A stretch of 64,000 bases of DNA from Xiphophorus maculatus (Eukaryota > Chordata > Actinopteri > Cyprinodontiformes > Poeciliidae): the NCBI RefSeq assembly GCF_002775205.1, contig NC_036443.1, positions 16,902,373 to 16,966,372 on the forward strand, written 5' to 3'. Below, piece by piece: positions 48,401-61,600 of the stretch. Below the pieces are notes generated by a model. It was not told the DNA's origin. It saw only the letters and a list, made by a program, of their open reading frames with translations, and ran no database searches. How positions within the stretch are numbered: the stretch's first letter is position 1; the number at the start of each line of letters is the position of its first letter. The translations under genes were made by a program, and so were the position numbers.

Positions 48401-51400
48401 CTTGTCATCGTTTGAAGCACTTTGGAGTGATCTGTTGCTGAAATGTGCACAAATAAACTTGACTTGACTTGATCTAGATCACTTCATTAGTCATGCACTG
48501 CTTTGCTTGTCTATCACATAAGATTGCAAAGAAATACACTGAGTTGTGGTGATAAAACTTCTAAATGTTAATTGGATAATACCTCTGCAAGTGAATTTAA
48601 ACATGGCTGTAAAATTGCTTATTTACTAAAAAATAAATAAATAAGAATGGAAATAAAAGGTGTACTTTGAACATAATTGGTGACCTCTGTCTCACTGAGA
48701 TGTGAACCTAAGGAAGCTGGAAAAATGTGATCGATCTCCCAAGACAAGAATAGCATCTTGATGCTGGCCTGTGGTCATCGGTGAGACTGTCTCCTCCTTC
48801 CTGGATTGGGTAATTAGCTACACCATTCTCTGAGATGCATCAGGCTGACGATCTTCAAACAATCCCTATTTCTGTCTGTTACAACCTTTAGCTAATGAGC
48901 TCTCCTGCCATTTAGGGAGGACACAGAGAAGAGAGGACTGGGGAAAAAAAAACAAAAAAAAAACAACTCCTACAAAACAAGCCAGGTTAAATCTAAAAGG
49001 CAAGTGAGCTCAAAGAAATGCCTGAAATCACAATTTTTGATATTATTTCAACTTATTCTAATGTATGCTGATTTTTAGACAGCGACGGGTTTTAAAAGGT
49101 TTGCAAATTTGTCCCAAACCAATACAGAAGTCAAGGAGGCTGTGCCCGCCCTACATTGAAACTCAAATATAGCTGCACGAATTGAGGGCAGCACTGAAAT
49201 GTTGCATTAAGCATGTGGGAGAAATCCTTCTGTTTTATTCATTGCAAGATGTTGGACTGTGTAAACTGTTCTCAGATAGAACAGACAGTAACTGTGCGAG
49301 TGGTTAGTTACTTTGACTAAATCTAATTTTTATTAGTATTGAAAAGAAATGTTTATATTAATCTGTCAGATGGAATAAACCATCATCTAGATCGCTGTTT
49401 TTTGAGGGTTTTTTTTGCTTGTTTTCTTTTGCCATGGCTGTCAGAGGAGGAGTAAAGTAATTACAACCCGTCTCTGACTCACACTGGCCGAAAGCCCAAC
49501 ATGGAGGGTTTGCAGAGAACTACAAATAGAGAAGAAGAAGCAGGAAAACACAACAAACAAAAAATAGACAAATGTTAGAGATGATAACGAAGGCGCAACA
49601 TAATTAAAAAAATAAATCCTAAGCTGGAACGGTGGAGTGGGATTGTGGTGTGTGACAGATAGATGGAGGAGAGGAAAGGCTGGATGAAAGGGTGAGGAGC
49701 TAGCAGGAATGGCAGAGGGAGAGGAGGAGGGTGAGCTTCCGATGAAAGGAAGTGGGAGACATTCCAATAAAACACATAGGGAGTGAGTGCATCTGTGTAT
49801 GGGTGTGCTTTCAGTCCCTCCTTTGTGAGCAACAGTGTGGCAAGGGAGTGCAATAATCACAACCCCAGTAGCATTGTATTACTGAGTACCAAGATTAAAG
49901 TTGCTCAGTGTATAAACCAAGTTAAGTCTGCAGTGAGCCGTTATACCATTATTACGACAGCATAGCTAAATTAAGGCCAATAAACGAGAAACATATGAGA
50001 TGGGAATTCATAAACATGGGAGTGTGCTCTAGTTAGAAGGTAAATATTAAGATAAATCAGTTACTTTTTGAAGTTTGGAATACAATTTTGATTTCCATCT
50101 CGTAGGTTAGGGTGAAATGTGCACCAGAAGGAGAGGAAAATAAAAGCAAAAGGAATGAAGCTAAAACTGACAGAGTCTGGAGAGAAAGGAGGAAAAAAAA
50201 CAAAGTGACACTGTGACTGAAGGACAGCCAGAGCTCTGAGCTCTCTGTCTAGATGGCTCCCGGCCTTGAAGGCTGCCAGCGTCGAATGGCACATTTGGCA
50301 GCTGTACGTTTGCTTGGATTTCTCAGAGCTGTAATGCATCTTGCTTTAAACCCATCCACTTTACTACCTTTTTGTTATTTAGCTGCCTAATTTGGCTGAC
50401 CTCCTCTTTTTTGTCTGACCATCAGTCCATAATGTAACTCTGGAGTCTCCCTCAGATTTGCTGCACTCATTGAGGTGAAGGTGAGTGTTTAATGCAGCAA
50501 ATACGATGACTCAGTGATGATTTAACTCTCCCCTGATATACCTTTTACTTTAACGGTTCTTAGGAACCAGTGAGATCTCCAGTGGACAGTGAGTTGCTTG
50601 GTGGTGGTTCGGCTGATATTTGTGGCCAGCGCTGGTTAATCTTCCCTTCTCTCCTCAGTTCTGGACAGGCGTTAGTATCTTCTCCCTCTGGAAGAATGTC
50701 AGCAACAGTGGGTTTTGCAACGACAATCAGAGACACCTCTCTTTTTAGGGAATCTGTAATTCAAAGAATTCTTCTGCAGAATTACGAATAAGCCAGGGCA
50801 ATGGCTTATTCCTACAGCTGGAAATAGACAGTGGGTGTGCAGACAGTAGATTATTTTGGATCCAGGATTTATGATAAGAACTAGGATTCCTTTTGCCAGC
50901 AATGAACGTATCACTCATGGGCGACAGGTTGCAAGGCAGGACGATTTCCTTCAGTGGCTCCTCTTTGTTCTCATGATGTAAAACTCTTCCTCTTCCTACC
51001 AAAAGCAAGTGGGATAAACAATTCAAACAACAGCCTCCTTGCTCCCTGTAGTTAAATCTTTCATGGCTGGAGGCCCAGTAACGTAGTTCATTAAAGTGTT
51101 TTTTGATTTTCATTTTTGATTTTTGGGTGGGGCAGTAAATTTATGAGGGTGACCTTTGTCCCTCCTGGGCCCCTTTCTGGTGGCACCATTCTATTAAGAC
51201 TTGCTTTGGTCTAAAATGTTCTGTTGTCTAGCTGAATTTTCTCTGCTTAGACAACCTGCAGTAAAGAGAGCTTTTTCAATCTTACTGCAACACTTTGTTC
51301 ACAGGAATGTTTGTTCACAATGACCTCGAATCCCTAACTAGACAAAAAGCCAACCACATTTCTTTTGTCAACCCAAGGTTTCTTGCAGCTTTTCAGGTGA

Positions 51401-52028
51401 TATTTTCCTCATCCCTCCTCATCTGACCCTATCTGTCAAACCACACAGCCGTCTCCGTGCAGCTGTATTTTCAGCAAATACAAGTGGCCACATATTTGAA
51501 GGTCTCTGGTGAATATCTGCGGAGAATGGCTGCGAGCACCTGGACAAAAAGGCAAAACTGTAAAGTGTGACAGAATGTGCACGATTGTGTGCCAGTCTGA
51601 GTGCGCACCTGAAGGCTACTAAAACAGAAAAGTAATATAAATTGGTAGCTTCTGCATGAAACTGAGCAAGGAAACCAACTTTCCCACTCACATGCACACA
51701 GACAGACACACACAGAGAGAACAGCACAGAGGCAAATAGAAACCCAGTATTTAGTTCCTGCGTCACCACAGTGGCCATCTGTCAGCATGAAGGCCTTGCG
51801 TATGGATCGACTGAATTAAAACTCACACACGGAGATGCCACGCTGCGTCTAGATACAATAATTGTTCAATTCACCGAAGAAGTCTCTCACCCCGCTGACC
51901 TTTTCTGTGTTGCAACTTGGTTGGATTAACTTAAAACATAAAGCACCGGATAATCTGCCGGTCTGAACAGTTCTTTGTCATATCCCTTCATCTATTTCTC
52001 TCTTCTTCCTGTCTTTTTGTCCCTCTCT

Positions 52029-52071
52029 CCATCTCCATCTCCATCTCCATCTCCATCTCCATCTCCATCTC
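52029..52071. repeat. (CCATCT)n microsatellite
   Basis: Seven CCATCT units. On the minus strand it reads through as a Met-Glu repeat, which accounts for the spurious ORFs across it. Confidence 0.9.
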
Positions 52072-52399
52072 TACCCACGTGTAACTGTCTGTTTGTCTGA
52101 ATCTGCCAAAGGCTGATGTCATTGTCCACCAGTGTGCTACCATGTGTGGGATGAAATGAATGCCGAGGTATAATCCCACGGTTTAATCCCGACCACTCCT
52201 GCACCAACCGGACAGCCCAAGAAACAATCATGACAGGGAGAGGCAGGTTTTTATTTTTTGGGGGAGGGGGTTGGTAAAATATTGTAAAAAGAATGAAGCA
52301 TGGAAGGTTTCTGTGGAGAATATTTCTTGTTGCCTTTATGAGACTTTTTTTTTTTTTAAAAAAAGGCTCATTTTACTCAAAAATGCCCCCTCCTGCTGG

Positions 52400-52734
52400 G
52401 AAGAGAGTGAGATGGAGGGAAAGAGACGGAGAGATTAAAGATTATTTATTTCTCATGGGTGGGAGACAGTGAGGGAGAGAGAGTGAGTGAGTGGGAGGGA
52501 GGGCGGCAGTCAGAAGCACGCAAACTAATTTTCACCGATGAGCAGACAGTCGTGCCAGAGTGGGAGCTGCGCTCAGTTCACCTCTCCAGCGCTGCAGGTC
52601 TATTAACAAAGAGACCTTATTAGTAACATCTTTTTTTTATTTTGCGAGCACTAGTTACCACGGCGGACCGGAGTTTCCTTTTGGGGATAAAGAGACTGCA
52701 CACCTGCACTTCTCCTAAGCAACGACAACTTTAG
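52400..52734 (+). other. Putative first non-coding exon and promoter of an unidentified gene
   Basis: A locally G+C-rich block with purine-rich GAGAGAGAGTGAGTGAGTGG and several CpGs passes into 'gcacacctgcacttctcctaagcaacgacaactttag', then GTAAGC. This gives a strong donor TTTAG|GTAAGC at 52,734. There are stops in all three frames and no convincing ORF, as for a 5' UTR exon. The transcription start is unknown. No coding exon was found in the remaining 11 kb on this strand, so the gene's coding part would lie outside the window. Confidence 0.35.
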
Positions 52735-55700
52735 GTAAGCCAATGCAGCGAAGTTGAAATCTGTTTAATTATTTTTTGCAAAAACAGTAAGGAGTCAAAA
52801 CAAAACAAAACATTAAATTAACAAAAATTTCATAAAGCAAACAATCCAGGATCAAGAGATTTTCTTCTGAAGGTCTGCTCAACCAGCACGCGTAAAATAG
52901 CTGCAGTGTAAATCTCCAAATGAAAACAACTGGAAAGTGCCAATAGTTTGATATTTCTATTATTAACCCAATGTGAAATCAAAGCCAGTACAGCATGACA
53001 GTTGCTTCAGCTGTTGTTTTTCTTTTTCTTTTTTTTTTTTTGGCTGTTGCAAAGTGTTAAAAGCCTGACAGATGACTGTCCATATTTGGCATTTTACTGT
53101 TAGGAATCCTGCTGCTCTTACATTTTACTCTTAAGTAATCTCAACAATAGTCTCTTTCTCTGACCAGATTGAACATTTGTTTTGGTACTTACACTCATTC
53201 ACTTATTCATTCTTTGTTCTTCAAATGTTCTTCACTTTTAAAAGCACTTAAAGTTATAGTAGATCCATTTGTAGTCTTATGTAATGATTCCACTTCAAGG
53301 CGTCTTTAGGAAAAAGCAAAAGAAGGTTCTTATTCTTTCTGGAAAAGTTTATTTATTTAATTCAGTTCAAATGAGAAACACATAAGTTACAAATTTATGT
53401 CATAAAATGATTTATTTCCAATTTTTATTCTGTTGTAGATAACTATGGCTTACAATTAACAAAAACCAGGAAATCTACTTTTTTTAAAAAAATACTTGAT
53501 TACATGATAGATTAAAATTATATTTCTACTTGAGATATTTTATGGTTTACAGACAGAGTTACCTTCCAAAAGGTGTGCAAGTCTCTTGACTCAAACATAA
53601 TTTGGATACAGCAAATTATTTTTGCTGCAATGAACTTATTCTACTACTTCAAATGAATTACTGAAAAAAGAAAATCTTTCAATGTTTTAATACATTGAAA
53701 TGCATCTGGTGTATTGAAGCTGTTTCCATCTTAAGCTGCAGTTAATCATTTATTAACTTCCCATTAACAGAACAGATGCAATGCAATGTGTTTTTTGTTC
53801 CATTCTGGTCCATCTTCTGCTTCAAGTTCTTTGTGAAATCAAGGTCAATGTCAAAGGGATTAAGAAACATTATATATATTACATTCCGAGAAACAGGCGG
53901 CAGAAATTATTGAGATTAACTCCCTGGTGCTTAATGCAGCTTTACTAGAAGAGGTGCCAGAGAGGTATCAATTGAATAATTGAACTTATCAGAACTGATA
54001 AACTGCTTCTATTAAAGCTATAATGGTGATATTACATCATATTTTACTTTTGCAATGAAAGCAGAATACAGCCCCTTTTGGCCTCATTAAACTTGCTTGT
54101 ATATGAAAGAGGAGAAAAAGAGAAAGCATCAGAGTAAATCTGGTTGAAGCTACAAAAAGAACTACACCTTTGAGACAATGTAAGGGGTTGCTGAGCAAGA
54201 AAATCAAATAAAGGTGCATGACGAAAACATGGTTAGCATGTTTTGTAAATTCATATGTGTGTTTCTATTCTATCTCTAGTCAGTTTATCTGTTGAATCCA
54301 ATGTAACAAGATGCAAATAACCTCCTATCAAACCTTGACGTTGAAAACTTATTCTGTGCCTCTGCTTTTCTATATCTATCATCCATTCATCCATCTTTCA
54401 AAAACACCAGTATTTAAGATGCAACTTAAAATTAGACATTCTTCTTGGTGCTTTGCTTCTCAAACACAGAATATCTACATTTCCTGAATCAACTGTTAGA
54501 CATAACGTTAACTACAATAAGGTAAATTTGCATTAAAAAATTAGAAATATCTGTAGTCACAGATCATTCTTCATGCCAGTGCACACATTAAGGAAAGAGA
54601 CTGAGTTGGGAGATTATAATGGAAAATTACAACTGAGTAACCTACTAGTCAGATGCATTTAGAGTAATATTAAAAAGTCAAATCATCTTACATTGGGATA
54701 AAAACTATGACATAATATTATTGTAAGATGTTTAGGATTGGTCATGTGCAATTTATGTAATATCTATCAGTTTGCCTGCCAGTCGGTCTGTTTACGTTTA
54801 AAGCCCTTTTTTAGCCACTGCTTATAGAAGACCAGGCATCTAAAGGACAAAAAGATTACTCTTTTATACCTTATGATCGAATCTCCATTTTTAGTTTCAC
54901 CAGTTTCATAACTAAGAAAGTAAAACACAGTACACATAACCTAAAGTTTATATAATATTTTATTTTAAATATGTGTCAGGCGTTATGCAGTAACCAGATT
55001 GATATTATTAGAATACTAAAGATGGAGATTCTGTCATAACATGCTGATTTTCAGGTGACACTTAAATATTATAGAACGTTTTGCAGGTACTAACGTTGAA
55101 ACAGATCTTTCAGTTTGCAGATTTATTACAAATGGCAATGAACACATGGACCATTTTAAAATATTATTCTAAGTGAGTTCCTTACCTAGTCCTGATTTTA
55201 AGCAAATGTTAATTTAATGACTAAACACAAAGCTTATTTGGAGTTAAACGCAAATTTAATAGGTTTACTTGATAAGCTCCTATGACATTGTCCAGTTGCC
55301 AATATAAAAATATGCAAGATACAGTATAAGATCAAATTTTTCAATTTTTACAGTGTAAAATTATGAAAATGCCATAGAGAGTGCACATCCTGCAAAATGG
55401 AAATACTTCACATTGTGAAAAAGATGGACAGTCATGGTGCGGAAACTAAAGGAGCGCCACCTATCGCTAACACTCGGTAACACTAGTTGAACTTTGTAGT
55501 CAAGCCACAAAAAGTGTTACCGCAGCACGAAGGGCAACTAATGAACCAGCAAATGTTGATGTTATTTTGGCCAAAGTCTATGTATTAATTAATAAAGTAA
55601 TAAATACATTATATGGATGACAACATAACTGTAATAATAAGTATTTTTTTACCTTCAAAATTATTAACTGTTGACCTCTACTTTGAATTAAATCATGTTA

Positions 55701-56337
55701 TGCATTTTTGTTTTACATTTAAATCAATAATCATGACAAAGTGGTGTTTTTACTAAAGGTTGTCATACCGTGAAGATCTCATTCCACCCCATGTCCTTGT
55801 GCTACTACATCCAGCCGTTCAGATTTTGTTGTCTCTTTGATGTATTACATGTTTCATCACAAAATAAGTTTCAAATCATCTGTGTGCAAACAGGTGTAAC
55901 GTGTTTAAATGGCATGGCAAGGCATGGTATGATAAATGGAAATAATAGAGTCAATAATCCTCGTTTTATTCTTGTGTAAATGTTTTCTAATGTCATTGCG
56001 CTGCCGAGACGCGGGCTTGCTACAGCCTGCAACCAACACGTTCGCAGTTAAAGTGATTTACCATCACAGCAGCCAGCACAGGTTACAAATGGTTGTAGCA
56101 GATTAGGAGGTGCCTCTATCCATCAGCATGACTTTTTGAAGCATCTGTGTAATGTGACGCAGTGTTTGCTCAGTGTCCCCACATTTGGTGGCCTACAATG
56201 ATCTTAATGTAGAACAGATAGCACAGAGGAAACTTTTATCTTCTTCTTTTTTTAAAACAATTTGTCAGTGTGTGAGGCAAAACTGGTTTAGCTGGACAAG
56301 AAATGCCAACACATAACAGCCAGAATATGCCTTTTTG

Positions 56338-56338
<1 letters not shown>

Positions 56339-56391
<53 letters not shown>
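56339..56391. repeat. (CA)n microsatellite
   Basis: About 26 uninterrupted CA units. Confidence 0.95.
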
Positions 56392-56393
<2 letters not shown>

Positions 56394-57719
56394 GCACACA
56401 TGCCACAGTTATATAACAACAAGCTTCTGGACAAAGTGCACACACAGCATATGTTTTTGTTTTCTTTTTTCCTCATAACTGAGCTTGGTGCCAGAGGTAT
56501 CTCATGTCCTGCCCTCCTTGCTCATCTGCTGCCTTCCTGCACCCAGCCACACTCAAGTCAGCTGCTCCCTCAATCCTCCAGCTGAGCCCCGTGTCATTTA
56601 CAGTCCTCCTAATGTTATTCTCTTTTTCTATCCATCCATTTTTCTGTTTGCCCATGCATCTATTTCTTTACCTGGGTAAAGAAGGTAGTGTGGTGTACTC
56701 AAGATACTGATGTGGTGATGCTTCAGGACTAAAACCCCTGCAGGCTGGACTTTGGTTGAACAGTGAAGATATTATTGCAGACTGCAGCCTAAGTCAGCAC
56801 AACTGAATCATGAGGAAATCTTGGCTCGACCATAGAGAAGTCCGACCAATCTCCGGACAGTGCCCCCTTTCTAGGGCTCTGACCAATATATTTCCCAACG
56901 TAGACGTATTGACACATACATATGTTTTATATTTACATCTTCATCAGGTCTTGACCTGTATTCCACACATCCCAAAAAGTGCTCTTGTGTGTTCAGACAT
57001 CACAGTAGCCAGTAAACTGGCTGGCCAGCAGGCTACTATCAAGCTAATGAGGTAAATGTATAACTGATTTTCTAAAAGTTGTATTTAGGAAATCATCCTA
57101 TTTCACCATACTTCATTATTGATGATTGGACTATGTATTCGGATTTTTTTTCTCATTTTTTACTTTATATTTGTATAGAAAACCATGCTCTCCATGTCTG
57201 GCTCTGACTCAGATTTTGTTTGTCTCTCCCCCTGCCATGTGTTACGTGGTCACTGGCATTCTAAGGTCCAGTTTATGCTTCCAAGTGTTTTGAATGTTTG
57301 AATGACCGTGCACTCTTTGTGTTAAACCGCTTTGTCCAGTCTGCTGTAGAGTGAACAGACCCATGATTAGGTACCAACACTTTGCTTGTTTCATGTTGGA
57401 GCCAATTTTACATTGAGAACTGCTTTAATTAGCTATAGCACAGATTCAACCAAGCGATGGGAACATTCCTCATTAACGTTTTTTTTCTACTATGTTCTTG
57501 TCCAGTTTTGATGAGGTTCTGTTACTCGCCTTGGTTTTTGTGTGGTGTTCTGCTGCTGTAGCTCGTCTATAATAAGGTTTGATGTGTTATGCAATGAAAG
57601 CTCCAATCCGGTACACATTGGTTGTAATGAGTGTTTTTTGAGTTTCTGTTAGCTTTTTATCATGCTAAACCGATACTTTGACACAGGATTTTCATTCACA
57701 CTGTGGCTGTGGCTCAATG

Positions 57720-57995
57720 GACATTCTCTCTTTTTTGACCTTTTTGAGATGGGTGTGCAGGATAATTCCAGAAGATCAGCAGATTATGAAATACTTAGTC
57801 CAGTTTGCCAGAAACATTGATGACATGTTCATTGTCACTTGTATCCTTGTTCTTTCCCATGCTGATACTTGGATTGAACTTAAGAAACTCCCGTTGCTGG
57901 TGCCATATGATTCGTTGATTATCTATTCATGTTAAAACATGCAATTAAACAGGTGAACCTAATAACTTTGGTTGTGAGTGTATGTAGAAGTTAGT
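57720..57995 (-). mobile_element. Tc1/mariner end fragment
   Basis: Minus-strand copy of the family in tspan2 intron 2: 'ccagaagatcagcagattatgaaatacttag', 'catgctgatacttggattgaactta', then the element end 'aacaggtgaacctaataactttggttgtgagtgta'. The family's usual end is 'aacaggtgtacctaataaagtggc.ggtgagtgta'. The ORF at 57,678-57,935 crosses it and is not a gene. Confidence 0.6.
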
Positions 57996-58614
57996 GGAGG
58001 ATTGCCAAGTCTTTCTGTGGAAAACCATGTGAGGCACCAGACGCCGGAAAATGTTTCACTCAAGGACCCTCTGGTCCCAAAAACACCAAGTTGCTTCCTT
58101 GATGAGCAGTTGCTTGGACCATTCCACCTTTTCTATTTTGAATAGACAGTTGACAAATCAGTTCATTATAGCTGTTTGATTTGGCTGAAGTGTAAACAAG
58201 AGAAAGTATCTAAGTAGGACACTATGATGCAGTTGACCTAAAAATAGTATGAATGTGAGCACAAGGATGTCAACAAATCTCCCTGGCTTCCACATAAAAA
58301 CATGCATCCTTTACATATTTTACACCTTTACATCTTTATCTCCTGCCAGCATTGAGATTGTTTCAATTTACTTTCCCAATTCTCACACATGCCCTTCGTG
58401 TTATTAATATTTATAGAATGCACATGAATATCAGACAGAATTTGATAATAGCTGGTATCATTTTGTGTGTGTGATGGCTCAGAAAATAATAAGGGATGTC
58501 ACATTTTTACTGAGATTCAAATCATCAGTATCAGCATTGCAAATGAAAGTGGTTATGCTGGGGACTGCTAATGGTCTGCATTTCTAAAGGAAAACATCCA
58601 TGAAGCTCACTTTT

Positions 58615-58680
58615 AGACTTGTTGACCACTCAGAGCACTTTACATTACACGCCACATCCAGACATTCAGACATCACGTCC
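58615..58680 (+). repeat. Fish interspersed repeat fragment
   Basis: 'ttgaccactcagagcacttt' and 'acattacacgccacatccagacattcag' match the block seen at 24.8 kb, with decay. Confidence 0.4.
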
Positions 58681-61600
58681 TGGTCTATTAAATTAGTTTT
58701 TCTCAGAAGCGTACTTAAATGTTGTCAGTTAGCTTCCCATAGAAGCTCGATGATGGAGTTGAATTGTAAATAATAAAAAAACAGTAATTATACAGTACTT
58801 TGAGCATAACAATAGATTGTGCTGGTGTATGTCTTTGCCCTTTTAGCCATTATCCTTCCCTCTTTGTAAAAACAGTTATTTTGAGTTCTGAATAATCAGC
58901 ATGTAGTTATTTTCCATTAAAGTTAGGTATTCATGAATTAGAGACAAATATAATTCTAAAAAAATCAAATCTCCCATGATTGAATTTAGTTGTAAATGTT
59001 TCCATATTTCAAATAATTCTGGTCCCAGTAACTCTTTAGGTCTGTTGACTCTTATGATGTTTGACTCATAATTAAAACTAAATATGTTTGAGGGTCATCT
59101 TGGATGTAAATATTTTTATTAGTTGCAGAAATATAATACTATCACCTCATATTGGTTGCAGTAGTGGATATGACATATCTGTGAAATGGACATAGATGCC
59201 CTTACAAAATGTTCAGCAGTAAGGGGCTCTGTTTTGTTTCAAAGACATTGGGTACTGTAAAAGTATGAACAGTACAAGACTGGGTGGACACTCATTTGAA
59301 CCAAGCTCTCTTGCTCTAGGATTTCTAGGTTTATTTTCTGCTTGATGGACTACCATATCAATTTTATTTTTATTCTGCTTTTTGATGGGCATAAAGATGG
59401 GCCTCAGTGACAGTAGATAACTTGCTGAGATGAAAATGCAAGGGGCTTGAAGATTAAAGCTGTTCAGCAAAATCTTTAACTGGCTGTTTTATTGCATATG
59501 TTGAAGGACAAATTACTAGAGCTGCACGACCAGAAACCAGAATCTGTTCTTATGTATGATGCTCACAATTTTTCCTCTTACTTAATTATACATACGTACA
59601 GTACATACTTGCATACATACTTACATGACAAAATGTTCCATACCTTGTATGTGAACTCTGGAGCTCTTGCAGCTGCATGACAGTGTCCCAAGTGGAAACC
59701 TATCTCCACTTGTCGTATTTACAGGGAAAGTAGTGGATTTTCTCCACGTAAGCGTTTTTGTCTTCTTCAGACGTTGTAGTGTTGACAGCTTCTGATATGT
59801 TACAGCTCTTTTGGCACAAGTCCAAAGCATTCTTCATCTTCAGCTAACTTTAACTGAAAACTTGAAATGTTTTCTAATGTATTCGCTATTGTCAATTCTT
59901 TCCACTTCATCTTGTTCTGATTCAGAATTTGAATGATTGGTGTCACCTTCAGCCTCTGTGGAGAAGTTCTGCTCTGGCGATGCTCTATGACAGCCACTGT
60001 TCAATACTTGAGTAACAATTTCAGCTTTGTTCAATAACAGAAACCTAATCAGGAAGTAAATGTTTATGTAGACATGCTTTACAGAGATTATTGGCTGAAG
60101 CTAACAAAAACAGTGATGTGAGTAGCTATTCAAAGAGGGAATGTTAACCACCTTTGCATTTCCCCACCCTTCACTTCAAACTATATTTTCACTATTTTTT
60201 AAGACATTGGTGTTTTTTTCTTTGTTGTCTCTGTTCCCTAATGACCTGTTCCTATTTTTCCCATGGCACATTACATACATTACACAACTCTGGGCTATAA
60301 TCACATATAAAGGTTAAGGACATAATATAATTGTGCATAGTTGTTTATTTCCTTTATTTTTGATGGAATAAAAACTGTTACATCTATATTAACAAAGGCC
60401 TAGCACATAGGAAAGCTTGAAAAGTGCATCTCTATAATTCATTATCAGTTATTAGTTTTTGAACTAATGACAAAGTGCTTAGATGACTATCAACCATTAC
60501 ATCAATCTGCAAGTCATTTCGTTATTAAGAGCTGCAGAAGTACAAGTTGCGGTTACTTCTGGATTCCTTAGGAAATATTCCACACTTTCTAATTTTATTT
60601 TTACTACACATGAACCAAATCAATCACAGCAACACTGCCAAAACACAAACAGCTGAACTTTTATTTATTTTGCTACTGTAGTGCAAGAAATTGTTGACAA
60701 ATTATGAAACTATAGAACTGAAAACACTCAAACTGGCATGTAAACCAATACAAGCAGTAACACAGCAGGAAGAGAAATTAAACTCATGAAATCTTCATAA
60801 AGTCACGGGCCCACGGTGAAATGGTTCTGCACAAATCATTACATGCTCATTGGTGTGAGCCAGGATAAATTCAACAATTTACAGCAATTTAAAGTGAGCT
60901 GTGCTGGGCAGTGCTGTGGCAAAAAGCTATTCTTCCTCCAGCATTTCCATGCAAACAAATGTTTTATTTAGAAGAGAAAATAATTACGGAAAAGAAAGGT
61001 CGCAATGTGTTGTTTATAAAAAATTTTAAAAACCCACTAACAATGCAAGGATATTTCTGAACAGAAACAATGCTAATGCCTCAGAACAGTTTGAACAAAA
61101 TCTAAATGCAGAAGAGGCAGAAGGATATTGGTTCAAAAAATGTTATTATTTACTTAACAAGCTTACAAAACTTAGAGAAAAATACATCTAGAACCCAAAG
61201 ATTAGGAGACACACTGGAGCTGAAAATAAATAATAATAAATAATAAATAACTGTGAAAAACAAAAGTTAAGACAAAGGAATTTTAGAAATAAGGAAAACC
61301 AAAATCATAAAAGACTATGACAATTTCCACTTTGTATAAAGTGGAACAAAGACTGTGATCCACACAGTCTGCAAACGTTTCAATAACACGGTCAGTTTTG
61401 GGCTGTATGCTCAAAGGTATTCTTATCTCACATATTCATTTTGTATTCATTTCACTTTTGGTAATGGCTCCTTATCTCATCTACAAACAAGAGAGCGTAG
61501 CCATTGTCTGCTCTCTTTGACTCAATGAGGTTTGACCTGAGCTCAAAAGTCTGAAAAAGTGGAATACTGACAAAAAGGCAAAAGACTCTTCCAAAGCAAG

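Larger units (their letters stand above)
46326..52399. other. Long non-coding stretch
   Basis: No coding exon that I can support. It contains a CTCF-like motif (46,915), a decayed repeat copy (48,100), several purine- or pyrimidine-rich tracts and the (CCATCT)n run (52,029). Minus-strand ORFs at 49.4-49.9 kb and 51.4-51.8 kb are low-complexity or alternating-frame shadows. Confidence 0.4.

Noticed and set aside
51992-52231. Met-Glu / Asp-Gly repeat ORFs on the minus strand
   Set aside because: Produced by reading the (CCATCT)n microsatellite.
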